Assembly: GCF_003590095.1 (NCBI RefSeq)
Contig: NC_039488.1
Span: 2,604,001-2,668,000 of the forward strand
Origin: Trichoplusia ni
Taxonomy: Eukaryota; Arthropoda; Insecta; Lepidoptera; Noctuidae
Direction: 5' to 3'
DNA: 64,000 bases
The translations under genes were made by a program, and so were the position numbers. Below are positions 1 through 12,210 of this stretch, in pieces. The notes below the pieces were generated by a model. That model saw nothing but the letters and a program-made list of their open reading frames with translations. It was not told the DNA's origin and did no database searches. Numbering within the stretch: position 1 is the first letter of the stretch; the number at the start of each line of letters is the position of its first letter.

Positions 1-1
1 C

Positions 2-55
2 AGCTACTCCAACGGAAAACTGGTGGTGCCGCTGGATTCCCTAGCACAGAGCTGA
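2..55 (+). CDS. Possible 3' end of a terminal coding exon (partial, unidentified)
   Basis: The window opens in GC-rich sequence that contrasts with the AT-rich DNA after about base 165. Read from base 2, it gives SYSNGKLVVPLDSLAQS and a TGA stop at 53-55. Twelve of the 17 codons end in G or C, as in expressed moth genes. Base 1 opens a second reading, ending at TGA 139-141, that is rich in Ser, Pro and Gln; its GC3 is low before base 48 and high after it. The frame is therefore unresolved: the stop may be at 53-55 or at 139-141. I do not recognise a domain or family in either reading. The poly(A) signal and Pumilio elements downstream support the plus strand. The start lies outside the window. 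The GC-rich block could instead be wholly non-coding. Confidence 0.4.
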   Translation, partial: SYSNGKLVVPLDSLAQS

Positions 56-283
56 GGGGCCAGTCCCCCTCGGCATTCCCGCCTCCAACTCCTCAGAGGG
101 ACTCCTCAACACCGCAGGCCAGCGGTAGACACCACCAGTGACGTAGTTCGACAACGAGCTAAGAACCATTGTGTTACTTGAAACGTTTAAAGAAACATTC
201 CATTTTACTTCAACAATAGGTACGAGTATCGTTAATGCCACCTCAGCTAGTCTCAAAGACAAACTGTTCTTAGGTGTACCCAG

Positions 284-929
284 TGTAAATATAGTGAACG
301 GACATTCAAATAATACTGTAGGAGAAACGGGGAGAGTATACGTTGAAGTGATAGAAAAGCCTAAATTAATTATTTGTATTGTTATAACGATCGTTTCATA
401 GAAACGTAATGACTACATTGTTGTTACTTATCAATTTTTAGTAGTTTAATAGGTACATGAAAAGGCTGACAAAGTTGAAGAATCTGATTTTGTACATGAT
501 ATGAGCTGCCATCTTAGCTAATATTTTAATTTTGTCTACCAATTTGGAATTTATCTGCGACATTTTCTATATCACAAATATTTGATAGTACATCGATATA
601 ATTCAATCTAAGTAAAATTCGTTCTAAAATGCTACAGATTTTGCCCAAACCATGGTGCTTGACATAACATTACAGTGACATCTTTCACTATTCTCACTAC
701 AAGCATTGTCGTGTAAATACGATTTCATGAGCCGAGCTACAAAAAATTGTAAGGTCCAATCTATTTATTTCAACATAAATATAATAACGTGTAAAATTTT
801 GTTTAATAAATGTTTTAAACGTTAATCACATTCGGTAAATATTGTTAATAATTGTTAGTACATAGTTGTATATTTGTAAATACATGCGAAAAACATGGTG
901 CACTACTTTGTTTATAATTTATGTAAATA
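284..929 (+). promoter_or_regulatory. Cluster of four Pumilio-type response elements
   Basis: TGTAAATA, which fits the PUF-family RNA consensus UGUANAUA, occurs at 284-291, 712-719, 875-882 and 922-929. All four are on the plus strand, inside the putative 3' UTR. Pumilio proteins bind such elements in mRNA 3' UTRs and usually repress translation or promote deadenylation. From base composition I would expect well under one match per kilobase. The match to the consensus is seen directly; the function is inferred. Confidence 0.45.
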
Positions 930-1011
930 GATATAAATGTACCTATACAGTCACAGTCGTAATGCTTTTATAATATTTTAAATGCAATCGTCGTACTTGA
1001 GTGTCACTTTG

Positions 1012-1017
1012 AATAAA
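1012..1017 (+). promoter_or_regulatory. Poly(A) signal AATAAA
   Basis: AATAAA is followed by an A-run at 1020-1029 and a GT-rich stretch (tttgttttgta, about 1042-1052), the usual arrangement around an animal cleavage site. A second AATAAA at 805-810 could serve as an alternative upstream site. Confidence 0.5.
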
Positions 1018-1140
1018 TGAAAAAAAAAATGTCAAATATCGAATTTGTTTTGTATTTATTGTGGGATGTATCTCATGTGGTATATTGGTGTTGGAATACA
1101 TGCCTTTCGTAGTATTTTGGTATTAAGTCATTGATCCATT

Positions 1141-1215
1141 ACGTTTACCGCCGCGGCGTGAACGTCGTTTGTATGCGGGCCGGCGGCAAATGGAGCGCCG
1201 GCATTACATGTACAG
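1141..1215. promoter_or_regulatory. GC-rich block just past the putative poly(A) site
   Basis: This short CpG-rich island sits in AT-rich DNA. It contains the palindrome CCGCGG and inverted GCCGGC / GCCGCC units. It codes for nothing recognisable. It may be a regulatory element; there is no direct proof. Confidence 0.25.
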
Positions 1216-4200
1216 ATTTGACATATGGGAATTACTATACGTGCTGATTACATACATAAATAAAATCTGCTTTCACTCTACGCCAGCCGTCAATATAAAT
1301 GAGTCCGTAATGTGGATATCGATTCACTGATGTTATTTCTTGAAACTAATTGATTAGGGGCGATTTTAATACAGTCGCGTACATTTTTAAACAGTAATCA
1401 TTGATTATCGATGGTAATAACTTTTATCAGCGCAGAGTGAACATATTTTGATTTATCCGTTTTCGTGAGACCAGAGCAATGTACATAGGTAGTGATATTG
1501 TATATTTTCTTTATATCAGTCAGTGGAGTCTGTCTTGTAACTAATATTATTCTAAACTCGACTGATACAACGTAAAATAATCTCAATGTTACATGAAATA
1601 ATATTTCTTTAATTGTCTGTAATTTAGTGATCGTGTTCAAGTCAAAAGAGATTTTTATTAAATAAATTACAAAAAGTCTTTGATTTTTATTTCTTACTCT
1701 GAGAGTCCTTTTTAATACGTTTTATAATCTACGTAAAAAAGTACTAACGAATGAAGATGGAAAGTAAATCTAATTATAAAAATGTTTTACGTATAGACTA
1801 CAGGTACCTAATGGGTAACACACATTATAACAAGAACTTTCGATTTTCTTCAGCTTTTTAACTCTACTATGAACACATAATGGATACCTAACTATAATTA
1901 AGCATATGTACTCAAGTCGGTACATACAGCATACTCAGGCGAACACGACCTAATTTACCTACATTACCTACACGCTCAGTAGGTACCCAGCTGAGCGACC
2001 TCCTTATTTTTATTATATATTATGCGATTGCTTATTCAGAAGCCCAAAAGCTTTCATCTCGCGAATCGAGAACATCCTAAAATTCACCACAATACCTTGA
2101 ATGAGTATAAAATTTCGCCCCGCACAGTAGGGGACCAGGTCTCCTTTATGCCTCTCAACGGGTTAATTGTTTAATTGCCAATAAAAATAAAAAACAGAGC
2201 ATACATACACACCCTTTGTTTTTGAATACATGCAGTATACAGCTGCTTGTTAAACGATGCTTTATTGAGGTACTAACGACCGAAGGTATGGTTTATTACA
2301 TAGGTAACTATAACATATGCTCTGTGAATATTAGTAAAGAAAATTTTACCTTCCCTGGTGATTTTGATTGCCATTAGACGACGATGTAAAATAAACGGAA
2401 CTTCTGCTTAACTTAAAAGATTTCGTAGAATATTTGAATTGAAATTACCGAGTCGAGTCGCAAACGTTAAGTACTTGCACGTCGCTATCGCATTAAGAAG
2501 CCATTGAAGCCAACAGTTCAGAAGTCGTTTTTACAAAAAAATCTAAGATTTTTGAATAAAAGATTTTTGTGCAAATAAATCAATCCTTAGCTAATCTACT
2601 TATCAATTGAATAGTGCAGTTAAAACGAAATGTCTGTAAACTATTATCTGAACTACTCCTGCAAATCTTAGACTTTAGACCACTCAGCCCAATTGTAAGA
2701 GGAAATTACAGCACTTATAAAATGTCAGACGTCGATTTTAAGTCTAAGTACTTATTGATTAATTCTAAAGCGAGCCCAACCAGGGGCGTAACCTAACGCT
2801 TTTGAATTTTTGAACATTAATTAAACGAGCAAAAATGACATTTAACAAAAATATTTAATTGGATCTGGTGAGATATAAAAAATAACATGTATTTATGAAG
2901 TTTGGACGTAACTTATTTGGATTTATTGGACACATACGTCACTAACTAACAAAAGGAATTCCTACAATCGAAAGCGAGCTTTATTAATTCGTTATTCGTA
3001 ACATCCAGTCGGTTTCAGTGTCGTCCAATTAATATCAATATAGCGTGCAGGGATTTGAGCATACCATACAGATGGCTGGCATTACACGTCTCGGATTGTT
3101 TGTACGAATGTTCGGCTCGATAAATTAGAGACAAACAGTACCGCGTATCAAATGAATGCCGCATGTATTGACACGCCATATTGCTGGTGCCTTGATGGAT
3201 GTACGGAAATCTGTTTGCTCTGCCGTATCGTTTGTTAGCTCTAATAATTGTCTGTCACGGATACGAGTTGCACACTTATCTTGTTTGTTTAATTGAAATG
3301 CCATTGTGACGGCTTTTATATAGATTTGTAGTACCGCAGTTCGATGACGTGTCTGCTGGCAATATTCTGGTGCATGGATAGGTACTGCGTTTATTTATAG
3401 AACGTCTCGAACGATATAAGTTAGGTATTTATAGATTCAGAAAGTGGGTGGTTTTTGCAGTGATGACATAGTGGTGACCAAACTGAAAAACCCAAGATCG
3501 CAAGGCCGAATTATGCACGCACCAATTATTTGTGAACTTATGTGCGATTAGTAATGTTATTATCCCTGAGAATTTTTAAAGAATATGTGTTTATTTTAAT
3601 GACTAATGTTCTAATACTAATTTTTATGCACATCAACCATATGAAAAAAAAATGACAAAAATCTTCCTTAACATTTATTTGCAGTTTTGATTTTAAGTAG
3701 CTGATATTTTCCATCATGGCCGCTGCGCACCATCATCAACCTAATTATTAAGCAGTTCGCAGTTCACGGAAACTCCTAATTAACGACAAACATAAACAAG
3801 TACTCATTAAACACTAATCTCCTGAACAAGAAGGAACACCAGCGTTAAATAACCTTAAATATAATGGAGCATTAACATTAAACTGCTCCGCTTTGGCCCA
3901 AAAACCGCAACACGAAATTAATATAACAAAGTAGAGATAACTATGTATAATGAACGGGCTTGTAACAATAAACGCCCCCGGGCCTTGTTTTTGTTCGGGA
4001 ATCCTCCGAGATAGGCACTATCTGGGCGGGGTAACTTGGCCTTAAGTAAACATTATCTGACTTGCGATAGTCCGACCTCACCCTCGCCTCTGGCCAAATT
4101 AGTTTTTAACACTAACATCAAAGTAGGCAATAACAATGTTCCGAAGTTGATGCGAGTTTCCAATTTGTTCTCCGATTGTTAGCTCAGCTTCACGATTAAC

Positions 4201-5420
4201 ATGTTTTCTTATTCTGTTTTATGGAATTTGGGAACAAAAGACAAATTAAGTTGTCTCATTCATTTGCAGTAATAAAAAAGGATCTTGTAAGGGTTGTAGA
4301 AATTACTGCACAGTCGTTAAAATGTAATGAGAGCTAGCTAAATCGTTGTCAGCACAAAAGTAATTTGCTCAAAGAACTGGCAGAGAATACCTCCTCTTTA
4401 AAGAAAAAAATAAAAGACGTCTCGCTCTCCTTTCACGTCTTAAGCGTAAAAAAGCAACAGAGTTACCCCTATCGTACCAGTATACACAGTCACTGTGACT
4501 CGACTCAAATTTATTAAATTTTAATAGTGAAATACATAGGAAACAAACTGACTGGCAGAGTATGAATCTAAACGTAATAGACTGAATTGTAAAAATAAAA
4601 AGACAATCTGACATATAGTATCTGTATATTTATTTTAAAATTCGAATGTTTTGCTTGTTATCAAGACAGTTTAAATGCAACCTCCTTTCTTAATCAACAA
4701 ATTTAGGTATCAAGAAACAAAAGCAATCGCTTGACAGCTGACCAAAATGACAGATGGTACACCGACTTCAAATCATCAAAGCGTAGTTCTGTTTACCCTC
4801 AAAAGATAAAAGAAAACAGTTGATAAACGTGATAAGGTACTATGAAGCTATCGTAGCATTATAAAGGGAATTAGGACAAAGTAAGTGTTGTTGGAGGCAT
4901 TAAGTTATACTCGTAACAGGTGGTTGGTAATAACTGTTCATTTCTAAAGAGATGCTTAAGCTTAAATAATTTCAAAACCCGTTATGGTTTTAGTAATATA
5001 TTTAAGGAAATAACAAATACAAATATTTCGTATACCAACCCTTTTGGCAGTTAGGTAGTTGCCTAACGTGTATAATGACTTCATGGCTTAGTGTTCTCCT
5101 GAGGTCAATATTTTATGACTCCATTTAATTATGCTATGCTAAATTATAATAAAAATAGGAGCCGGATAGTTAGAGTTATTATTAATGATTTACTAAATCT
5201 CTAAGTATAAAGTTCCATGGGTGTCAATATAAGCCCATGTTAAAATCACATTGCCATCCCTATACAACACTCTTCTTTACAAAATTGTTAAAACTTCAAA
5301 ATCTGTTTGCCGAAAAACGCTTTCATTTTTAAAGTTACTCCAAGCGAAATTTAGGTCAAAAATACACTCAACACCTTAAAAGAAAACGTTATGGTTCATG
5401 AAAAAAGCGCATTGAAGAAG
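1216..5420. other. AT-rich non-coding DNA, no gene seen
   Basis: Open frames here are short (about 60-80 codons), with AT-biased third positions and no recognisable motif. A GC-richer patch at 3970-4100 and scattered A-runs are the only compositional features. I see no complete mobile element. Confidence 0.6.
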
Positions 5421-5428
5421 TGACGTCA
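5421..5428. promoter_or_regulatory. CRE palindrome TGACGTCA (CREB/ATF-type)
   Basis: This is a perfect 8-bp consensus site for CREB/ATF bZIP factors, in AT-rich DNA. A second identical site lies exactly 300 bp downstream. No promoter was recognised next to it. Confidence 0.3.
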
Positions 5429-5720
5429 TGAATACAGAATGTTGTTGATCATAATGGAAAAGTTTTAGTTCAGAGGAAGTACAACGGGCATGTTATTTTT
5501 CCTCTTAATAATGGAGTCACGTAATGAGTACTAATGAAAATTGTTTCGCGACAACTGAATTTGGAAGCATTTTATTTCGTGTTAGGCACATCAAAGGAAT
5601 CTAATTGAGACTTCTGACTGTTTACTTTTCATGTAAGATCATTTCATAATTTCCCTGCCCTTATCCCAATTATTATTCGAGATCGGCGCAACTTGACTCC
5701 TTCTTCCATACCCTTCTATC

Positions 5721-5728
5721 TGACGTCA
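5721..5728. promoter_or_regulatory. CRE palindrome TGACGTCA (second of a pair)
   Basis: This site is identical to the one at 5421 and sits in a pyrimidine-rich stretch (5695-5850). The 300-bp spacing may be coincidence. Confidence 0.3.
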
Positions 5729-8700
5729 TCTCACAAGAAACACTCTTTGCAGCCATATCGTCTTTTGAACAATCCATCAATCGTCTAATTGCTCATCCTC
5801 TCCCCCTACATCCATACTCAGCACTTTCCTCGCCACATGATTATCATTCCTGCGCATAACTTACATGTTAGATGATGGAATGCTTCATATTAAATGTATG
5901 TCTGGTGATGAGATGTCCATTCCAAGCCGCTTTTGTCCATATTGATTGATTGAGGGGTTCAAATATTATGCATGCGCATAAGTTAATTATTTACCTTAAG
6001 TGCAGCTTGCTTGGTAATGGGCAAAATTATATATCCAGGGGTTTCTATACAATATAAGGCGACGAGGACGACCCGAACTAGATGCATACTACCTACAACA
6101 AATTGACAGAAGAAGCAATATGCCAGATATAGCTGATCTACAGTGAGACAGTAAGTAACAGCTAAAAACGGCTAACAAATAAATGTTGTAGTGACCAACT
6201 TTATTTGTTAATATTCCGAATGCCAAAAAATACCTTCCTATACCTAAACAATAAAGCTGGGCCTAATTATAACCAAGGTTCATTATAAAGAAATCAGATA
6301 TAATTCAGATTAAAACAGGTAGTAAACACAGGAACTAGGCCGAGATAAGTTGAAAAGCGTTCGTATGAAATTTTAATTGTACCGCAAAGAGATAGGGGCT
6401 TACACCGGCCTAAAAGTACTCTTTCAGCTGAAATTTCGACAGTAAATTAAAATGTCCGTGGTACTTTAGTGTGCTTACGACGATCACATACATTACGTTG
6501 GCGCGTCGCGTCGTATGCAAATAAAATCGACACTGTTTCACAAATTCGCACGAATCAAAGTGATTTCTGAATGGCTTTTGAAGTGAATTGTGGGTTATCA
6601 GTCGTACAAAATGTTGACAGTGTTGAAGGAGAGGTAATAGAGACATACTTTTTTCAGAGTAAGTACATACTTTATCACTACGTAATTAGGTATTAAGTAG
6701 TACATCAACACACATTGCCACCCAATAAATGCGATGAATACAAGTTTCTTCGCTGTTTGAAAAAGTCTTATTGCCTTGCTGTCTTTTATTGTAACTATTA
6801 TACTCATCATTAAAAGGTCTAAATTACCATATTATTATTATTTAGTCAAAAGTTTGTTTGTGAATGCCTTTAATTCTGACACGCCCAAACGCATTCACCA
6901 ATCTGATATGGAGGCAGAAGCTGACACCTAAACTTTTTGTGCTATGATCGATGCCCATGCAAGCAAAGCCAAGCCAGTCATAAACCACATAGTTCATCTT
7001 CGATCGATTCTTATGTATCCAAAGTATGTAAGTATTACAAAAATCAATGCCGATATAACATTTATAAATGTTGTTTACCCCGCTTGCATAATAATGTAGC
7101 GAAGTTTTCTCGTCTGGAGCTTAGCTTATTAAGATTAACTTGTTAAAAGGAACGTGCTGTACGCTAATTAGTAAGTTCTTCGACTAGTTTTTGTTCTTAC
7201 TCAGATTATCGTTGAACAGCAGAAATGTTTTGCTGTTTTCTTGGGTTCCGCACCATAAATATTAAATGGGACCAAATTATGTTGCTAGACAGGCGAAATT
7301 TTACAGATGATGTGTTTTATTAAAGTATCGGTTGATGCGCCTTTTTTTACTAGACGTAACAACAGCATAACATACATTTAGTACAAATCAAAACATAACA
7401 TAGTTTCTCGTATGCATGCCTATTATAGGTACACACAACATAGGTACAGGTACTGAGGTTACAAAGATGGGTGATCCATTTTGTTTACAAGTCATTTTCC
7501 TTTTGCCTTTTTGTACGGAGCCTCTAATGTCGCGACTCGCACTTATTGGTTTCTTCGCAGTACTTTTTTCCTTTTCGAAATTAAAATAAATAAATAAGGT
7601 TTACTCATATTAATTGGCAGAAATGAAGAACTAAAGTTTCTAAGTATTTATTTACTAACTGTAGACCGTGGCGCTGTCTCAATTAGACCGAGTAATTATT
7701 CCTGACGGCTACTCAGATAATCTTGGTAGGTATTATTATCCATAGACTTGAATAGAAGTCTCATCTTTATAGTAATTAAAGCTCGAATCGATTTGCTTAA
7801 AGAACAGCAGAAGAAGCAGACAGAAAAATGGCAAATCGTATAAGTTGTAATTTTTTATTGTGTCGTTAAGCATCAGGTGTAGTATGGTCAAAAATATCTA
7901 AACAAGGTTATTGCAACGACCAGCCATTTAACAAAAAAATCTGTATTGATCTTTTGCTGTTGACTATCTATGTTCAGAATTTGAACTCAGGACACTCCAC
8001 AAAAAAGTACTTTGTGTTTTCGCGCAGATCAATCTTACTTTTAGATACAGAAGTATCTAAAAAACGAAGCTGTTATCTGTCTCGGCTATGTACAAAATTT
8101 TAATCGAATAGAAGAAGTACTTTCAAACTAAAAGTCATAACAAAATAATTTAAATATATCCTTTACTAGACGTGAAAATACTTTCATATAAGGTGATTAT
8201 CACCTCTAGATACTAAAACAGCTAAGCACTCGATAACTACAAGTCGAAAACAAATCACTTTATCGAGGATATTAAATCGCAGTCATAAAAACGTATGCAT
8301 GTAGATAATGATAAAGTAAAGGTTTTACGGCTGGATGGGTTAATGGAAAAGCAAATTAAGAACGATAAAGATCCAAGATTTAATAGTGAAATAGCAACAA
8401 TACATTGTGCTATCACCTCACATTACTTTATGGTACCTCGCAAACGCAAATTGCAACCGCAAGGTATCAATGTGCGCGTGCTTATGCATACAAATCTTGT
8501 ATGTGTGTGTGTCGTGTTTGTCTGTATTTTATGGGGTTCTAACGTAACACAATCAGTAGAGGTGTCACGGTCTTGTACGTACGAGATTATTCGAAATTAA
8601 TTGAGATTTCGTATTGGATATCTAAGTAATCGGTTCTCAAAGCAATTAGTGTGTCTCTTAGTTGTTTGTATGTTGTACAAAATTTATTGCGGCATATAGT

Positions 8701-8800
8701 TCGGTATTTAGCCTGTTCTAGTGTATCTGATCTTTTATTATCATAGGTATCTTTATATCATATCCGCTGATCCGCGCGCTCACTCTGCTCAACGCTCTCT
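5729..8800. other. AT-rich non-coding DNA, no gene seen
   Basis: Only short open frames occur, and they lack codon bias or motifs. A sequence resembling a reversed tRNA B-box (gaatttgaactcagg, about 7977-7991) may be a decayed SINE remnant, too weak to call. No other element was recognised. Confidence 0.55.
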
Positions 8801-8830
8801 TGACGTCAGAACCTGAATGCATTGTTTGCG
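8761..8830. promoter_or_regulatory. GC-richer patch with CRE palindrome
   Basis: This is a GC-richer patch with a perfect TGACGTCA at 8801-8808, next to gcgcgctcactctgctcaac. It could be a small enhancer or promoter element. There is no TATA box or coding exon beside it, so the role is open. Confidence 0.28.
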
Positions 8831-10837
8831 ACGAAAAGGGTGGATTTTTGTTATATGTGTTTGAAATACTGTGAGTTGAGGAACGAAAGGTGATTGTTTA
8901 CTGTTTCTTATTTGATTGTTTATTGTTGTTTAATTCTTGTTTATGTTTATGTGTTAATTTTATGATTTGTAGACCTTTGTCCCCTTTTTTAGTGTTTAAG
9001 TTTCTGTTGTAATTGTATTATCTGACTGCCCAACGATTTGGTGTAAACTGTTATGTTGTGTATGTTATTTGATAAATAAATAGGTAAGAAGCCTAAAAAT
9101 AACAGAATGTCCAGTAAAAGTGACATGATGATAATAACCTTAAGAAAATTCTTAGGAAAAGACAAAAGCACATTTTTCGTTTAGCCAAAAAAATTCGGCG
9201 TGTGGTATTAAATACTCTACTTCTTTCGTCTGCCTAATTAGACAGCTATCTAGGTCTTACTTTGTTCGTTTCATATTAATTTCCGCCGAAATATACCCGC
9301 ACGGTTTCGTATTAGTTCCAAATTAGGAGACACGATCAAATTCCTGCTGAAAATGAGGACGGCCTAAAATACAGGACATTTTTGCCTGTATTATGAACTC
9401 TTAAAGTACGTGTGGAAACGAGATGGTGCATTACCAAACATATATCGGTGTCTCGCTTCCGCAATGATAGCATTGATGTGTGTATATTTAAGTATGTGTG
9501 AGTATAAACAGGTATACTCTTTTAAGGGGAACAACATCGGCAGCAACAAATCATTAAAAGCCACCTTATCTGCTAAGACACAAAGTCGCTGTTAATTTGA
9601 TAATATTGCTACTAATTCGCGGTGTATTGTACTGTGAGTAGACTCAGTAATTTCTACTTTTTTTTATTGTTGTTGATTAATTGTGTCACAATGTAATTTA
9701 TTTGATTTACGTGTGTTTGTCACTGAACTCCACCATAATGGCTGGACCAATTTTTTTGTATGCCTTTATATGGTGACGTCCTGGCTGGTTCAGCCAGATT
9801 AGCTAGTAGTATAAAAAATTCAAACTTATTATACGGATTCAATAAATCGTCACCTCATTAATAAAATCTTTATTAACGAGTTTAAGGTAAACAATTCGTA
9901 ATTAATCAATAATTGACCAAAATACAAAATAGGATTAATTTATATAAATTAATTCTGTTTCGTTTAAAATTTAATTAAAATTAAGATGACCGCTGAAAAT
10001 TCAACATATTATACTGTAACCACAAAATGTTTAACACAAAAACAATTTGCAACAAATAAATTATGGATAAATTCATTGCCGTTATTTAAATTGGGCCAAT
10101 GAGCTTATTAAATGAGCCGCATTGTTTTAACGAATATTAAACCTACTCATTACGTCATCACTAATAGCCAACAGCATGATAAGCCATTGGTATTCACTGT
10201 AAAAAAATATACTAAACAAATATGAAAAATAATTCTATTTAATAAAAACTCTAACAAGGTATCTTGATTGCAAGCTTTGGCTGTTTTATTGGGCATTTCG
10301 TAAGAAAACAAACAAATTCCTGATTTGCAAATATAACCTGTACTGTAAAATTGAAAGCCTTGGACAGGATTCAATCTTGCGACTCCTGGCTACCCGCACC
10401 AAAATAGCTAAAATCTTTAATTAGTTTCCTAGATACCCTTATCTCAGACGTTATTAAATGAGAATGAGAGGCATTATGAACAGACAGCATGAAGAGTCAG
10501 TTAACATAATATTTTTTCAAAGTGAAACAATTAATATGCACGGTCATATTCAATAACTTGTACTTACACTACATTACCCACCGAATAGTCTCAGTAGTCA
10601 AACTCCGATTGCTACCACATATTTAATACTACGAGTATTTAAGTGATTTAGTGTGAACCAACTCCTATTGGTGACCGTACTAAACTTTGAAGGCGCGTTT
10701 ACGATAATTAAACTGATTATTGGTCCTCAATTTTTTATGGATATATAGGTTTTCTATCGCGTGATAATTATCGCGCTAAATCTATAGTTGCTTTAGCCTT
10801 CTTAAACGTGAAACTTAGTAGCAAGTTACCCTTATAA
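8831..10837. other. AT-rich non-coding DNA, no gene seen
   Basis: A T- and G-skewed stretch at 8880-9080 is followed by ordinary AT-rich sequence. No open frame carries coding bias and no full mobile element was recognised. Confidence 0.55.
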
Positions 10838-11104
10838 ACTAGCTGTTGCCCGCGACTTCGTCCCCGTGAGTAGAAGATATAAATTATGATTTATACCTGC
10901 CCTGTATTTTTCACATTTTCCATTGTATCTTCGCTCCTATTAGTCGCAGCGTGATGGTTTATAGCCTAAAGCCCCTAAGCCCTAAAGCCTCGATGAATGG
11001 TCTATTCAACACAAAAATAATTTTTCAAGTTGGACCAGTAGTTCCTGAGATTAGGGCGTTCAAACAAACAAACTTTTCAGCTTTATATATTAAAAGTATA
11101 GATT
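10838..11104 (+). mobile_element. Non-LTR retrotransposon 3' tail / SINE-like repeat, family A copy 1
   Basis: It starts actagctgttgcccgcgact and ends with a CAAACAAACAAAC stretch and 'ctttatatattaaaagtatagatt'-like sequence. Five other copies lie in this window (13095, 33148 and 54154 in the same orientation; 45851 and 55256 inverted). This arrangement of a GC-rich head and a 'ttatatattagtata' tail is typical of very abundant Lepidopteran RTE-type LINE ends and SINEs that borrow them. It has no coding capacity. This copy carries a small internal duplication, 'cctaaagc...cctaaagcc', at about 10972-10990. Confidence 0.75.
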
Positions 11105-11870
11105 GTTTTTGAACCTTTTCTTATTCTTCTTCTAATTATTATTATTCTAATGAACGATCAAATTGTATGTATATGTATGTGTAAATACACTAGTGTGAGC
11201 TAATATCTCTGACTTTATAACACAGAAAACAGATCTATGTTTGAATTCGCAAAGTAATCTCACATTATGATGATTAAAATTACATGCTAACGTAATTCAC
11301 AAGTTTAAGGAAACTCGGCCATTTTAAATGTGGATATTATGCTCGAAGTTGTGTACCCTGTAAACCCTTTGGATAATAAAAGCTTCGAAGTTAAGCCGCT
11401 AAATAATTCGAAGTCACAAACTGAAGATTAAGTAGCGTTGTTGTCATGAAAATATTTGGAGAAATTTATCTAGGTTATAAAAATTGTGAAGGTGGATGGT
11501 GGATGGTTAGCTGCATAGTTTTTCGGTCGCTAGGCATATTGCTGGCTGGCTGCCAGATCAAATACCAGCTCTCTAGCTAAGGCAGCGATGGAAGCTTGCC
11601 TTGGGGACCGAGCGACACTTAAATTTTAGATTTTTCCAACGTATTCGTGACGTGTTCCATAAAAGCATGAAGGTACCATCAAAGTGTATTTCAGCCATCT
11701 TGTTTTTATATCAAACCTCATTTTCTTACGTTATTTGATTTATTAAATTTACTGGGCATCAAACGTCCGTCAATGTTAATAGAGTTCAATTTGGAAAATA
11801 TTATTTTTGGTAAGTACTTACGTTAGAACATTTGCCTACAACATCATTTTGGGAAACATTTTCTTTATAA
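11105..11870. other. Non-coding DNA with a GC-richer patch
   Basis: 11490-11625 is GC-richer and starts with a short duplicated 'gtggatg' unit. Nothing coding or clearly mobile was recognised. Confidence 0.5.
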
Positions 11871-11871
11871 A

Positions 11872-11873
<2 letters not shown>

Positions 11874-11938
<65 letters not shown>
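11874..11938 (+). repeat. Poly(A) homopolymer, 65 bases
   Basis: An uninterrupted A-run of 65 by my count is by far the longest homopolymer in the window. It may be the tail of a recent retroposed RNA on the plus strand, but I recognise no source sequence to its left. It may also be miscounted in the assembly. A poly-Phe frame on the minus strand comes only from this tract. Confidence 0.9.
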
Positions 11939-11939
<1 letters not shown>

Positions 11940-12065
11940 ATATATCATTTATAACGTATATTAAGTATTTCGAACAAAAAACTATTAGAATAATTAATAA
12001 TATAGCCTTCTTGAAATTAGTTGCCATGGTAACATCAGAATCAGGGTAAATAATAAGAATTATTC

Positions 12066-12210
12066 GGTTATACGGTTTTACAAAAATACAAATCACATGC
12101 ACAAAGACACCCAGATTCAGACCAAGCATTCGTGTATCATACAAAAAATGCTTGCCACGTAGCGCACAGTGGGTTTGGTGTGGTGTCCTAAACCACTCGG
12201 CTATTGTGCA
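12066..12210 (-). mobile_element. tRNA-derived SINE (HaSE-like), copy S1, B box deleted
   Basis: This is an inverted copy of the SINE seen intact at 39747 and 40846. On the minus strand it has the A-box-like tagccgagtgg (12193-12203), the 'caccaaacc' block and the 'gtctttgtgcatgtg' body. The segment that should hold the polymerase III B box is missing, so this copy should be unable to drive its own transcription. Confidence 0.7.

Larger units (their letters stand above)
56..1036 (+). other. Putative 3' UTR of the upstream gene
   Basis: This is about 1 kb of AT-rich sequence between the candidate stop codon and a canonical poly(A) signal. A GT-rich stretch follows the signal (about 1040-1080), as expected downstream of a cleavage site. 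It has no long open frame in the coding orientation. Four TGTAAATA elements lie in it. If the reading that stops at 139-141 is the true one, the UTR begins at 142. Confidence 0.42.

Noticed and set aside
8500..8520. Short GT-repeat microsatellite
   Set aside because: Only about five dinucleotide units, too short to be informative.
11836..12144. 102-codon minus-strand frame with a poly-Phe run
   Set aside because: It is produced by the 65-base A tract plus part of an inverted SINE.
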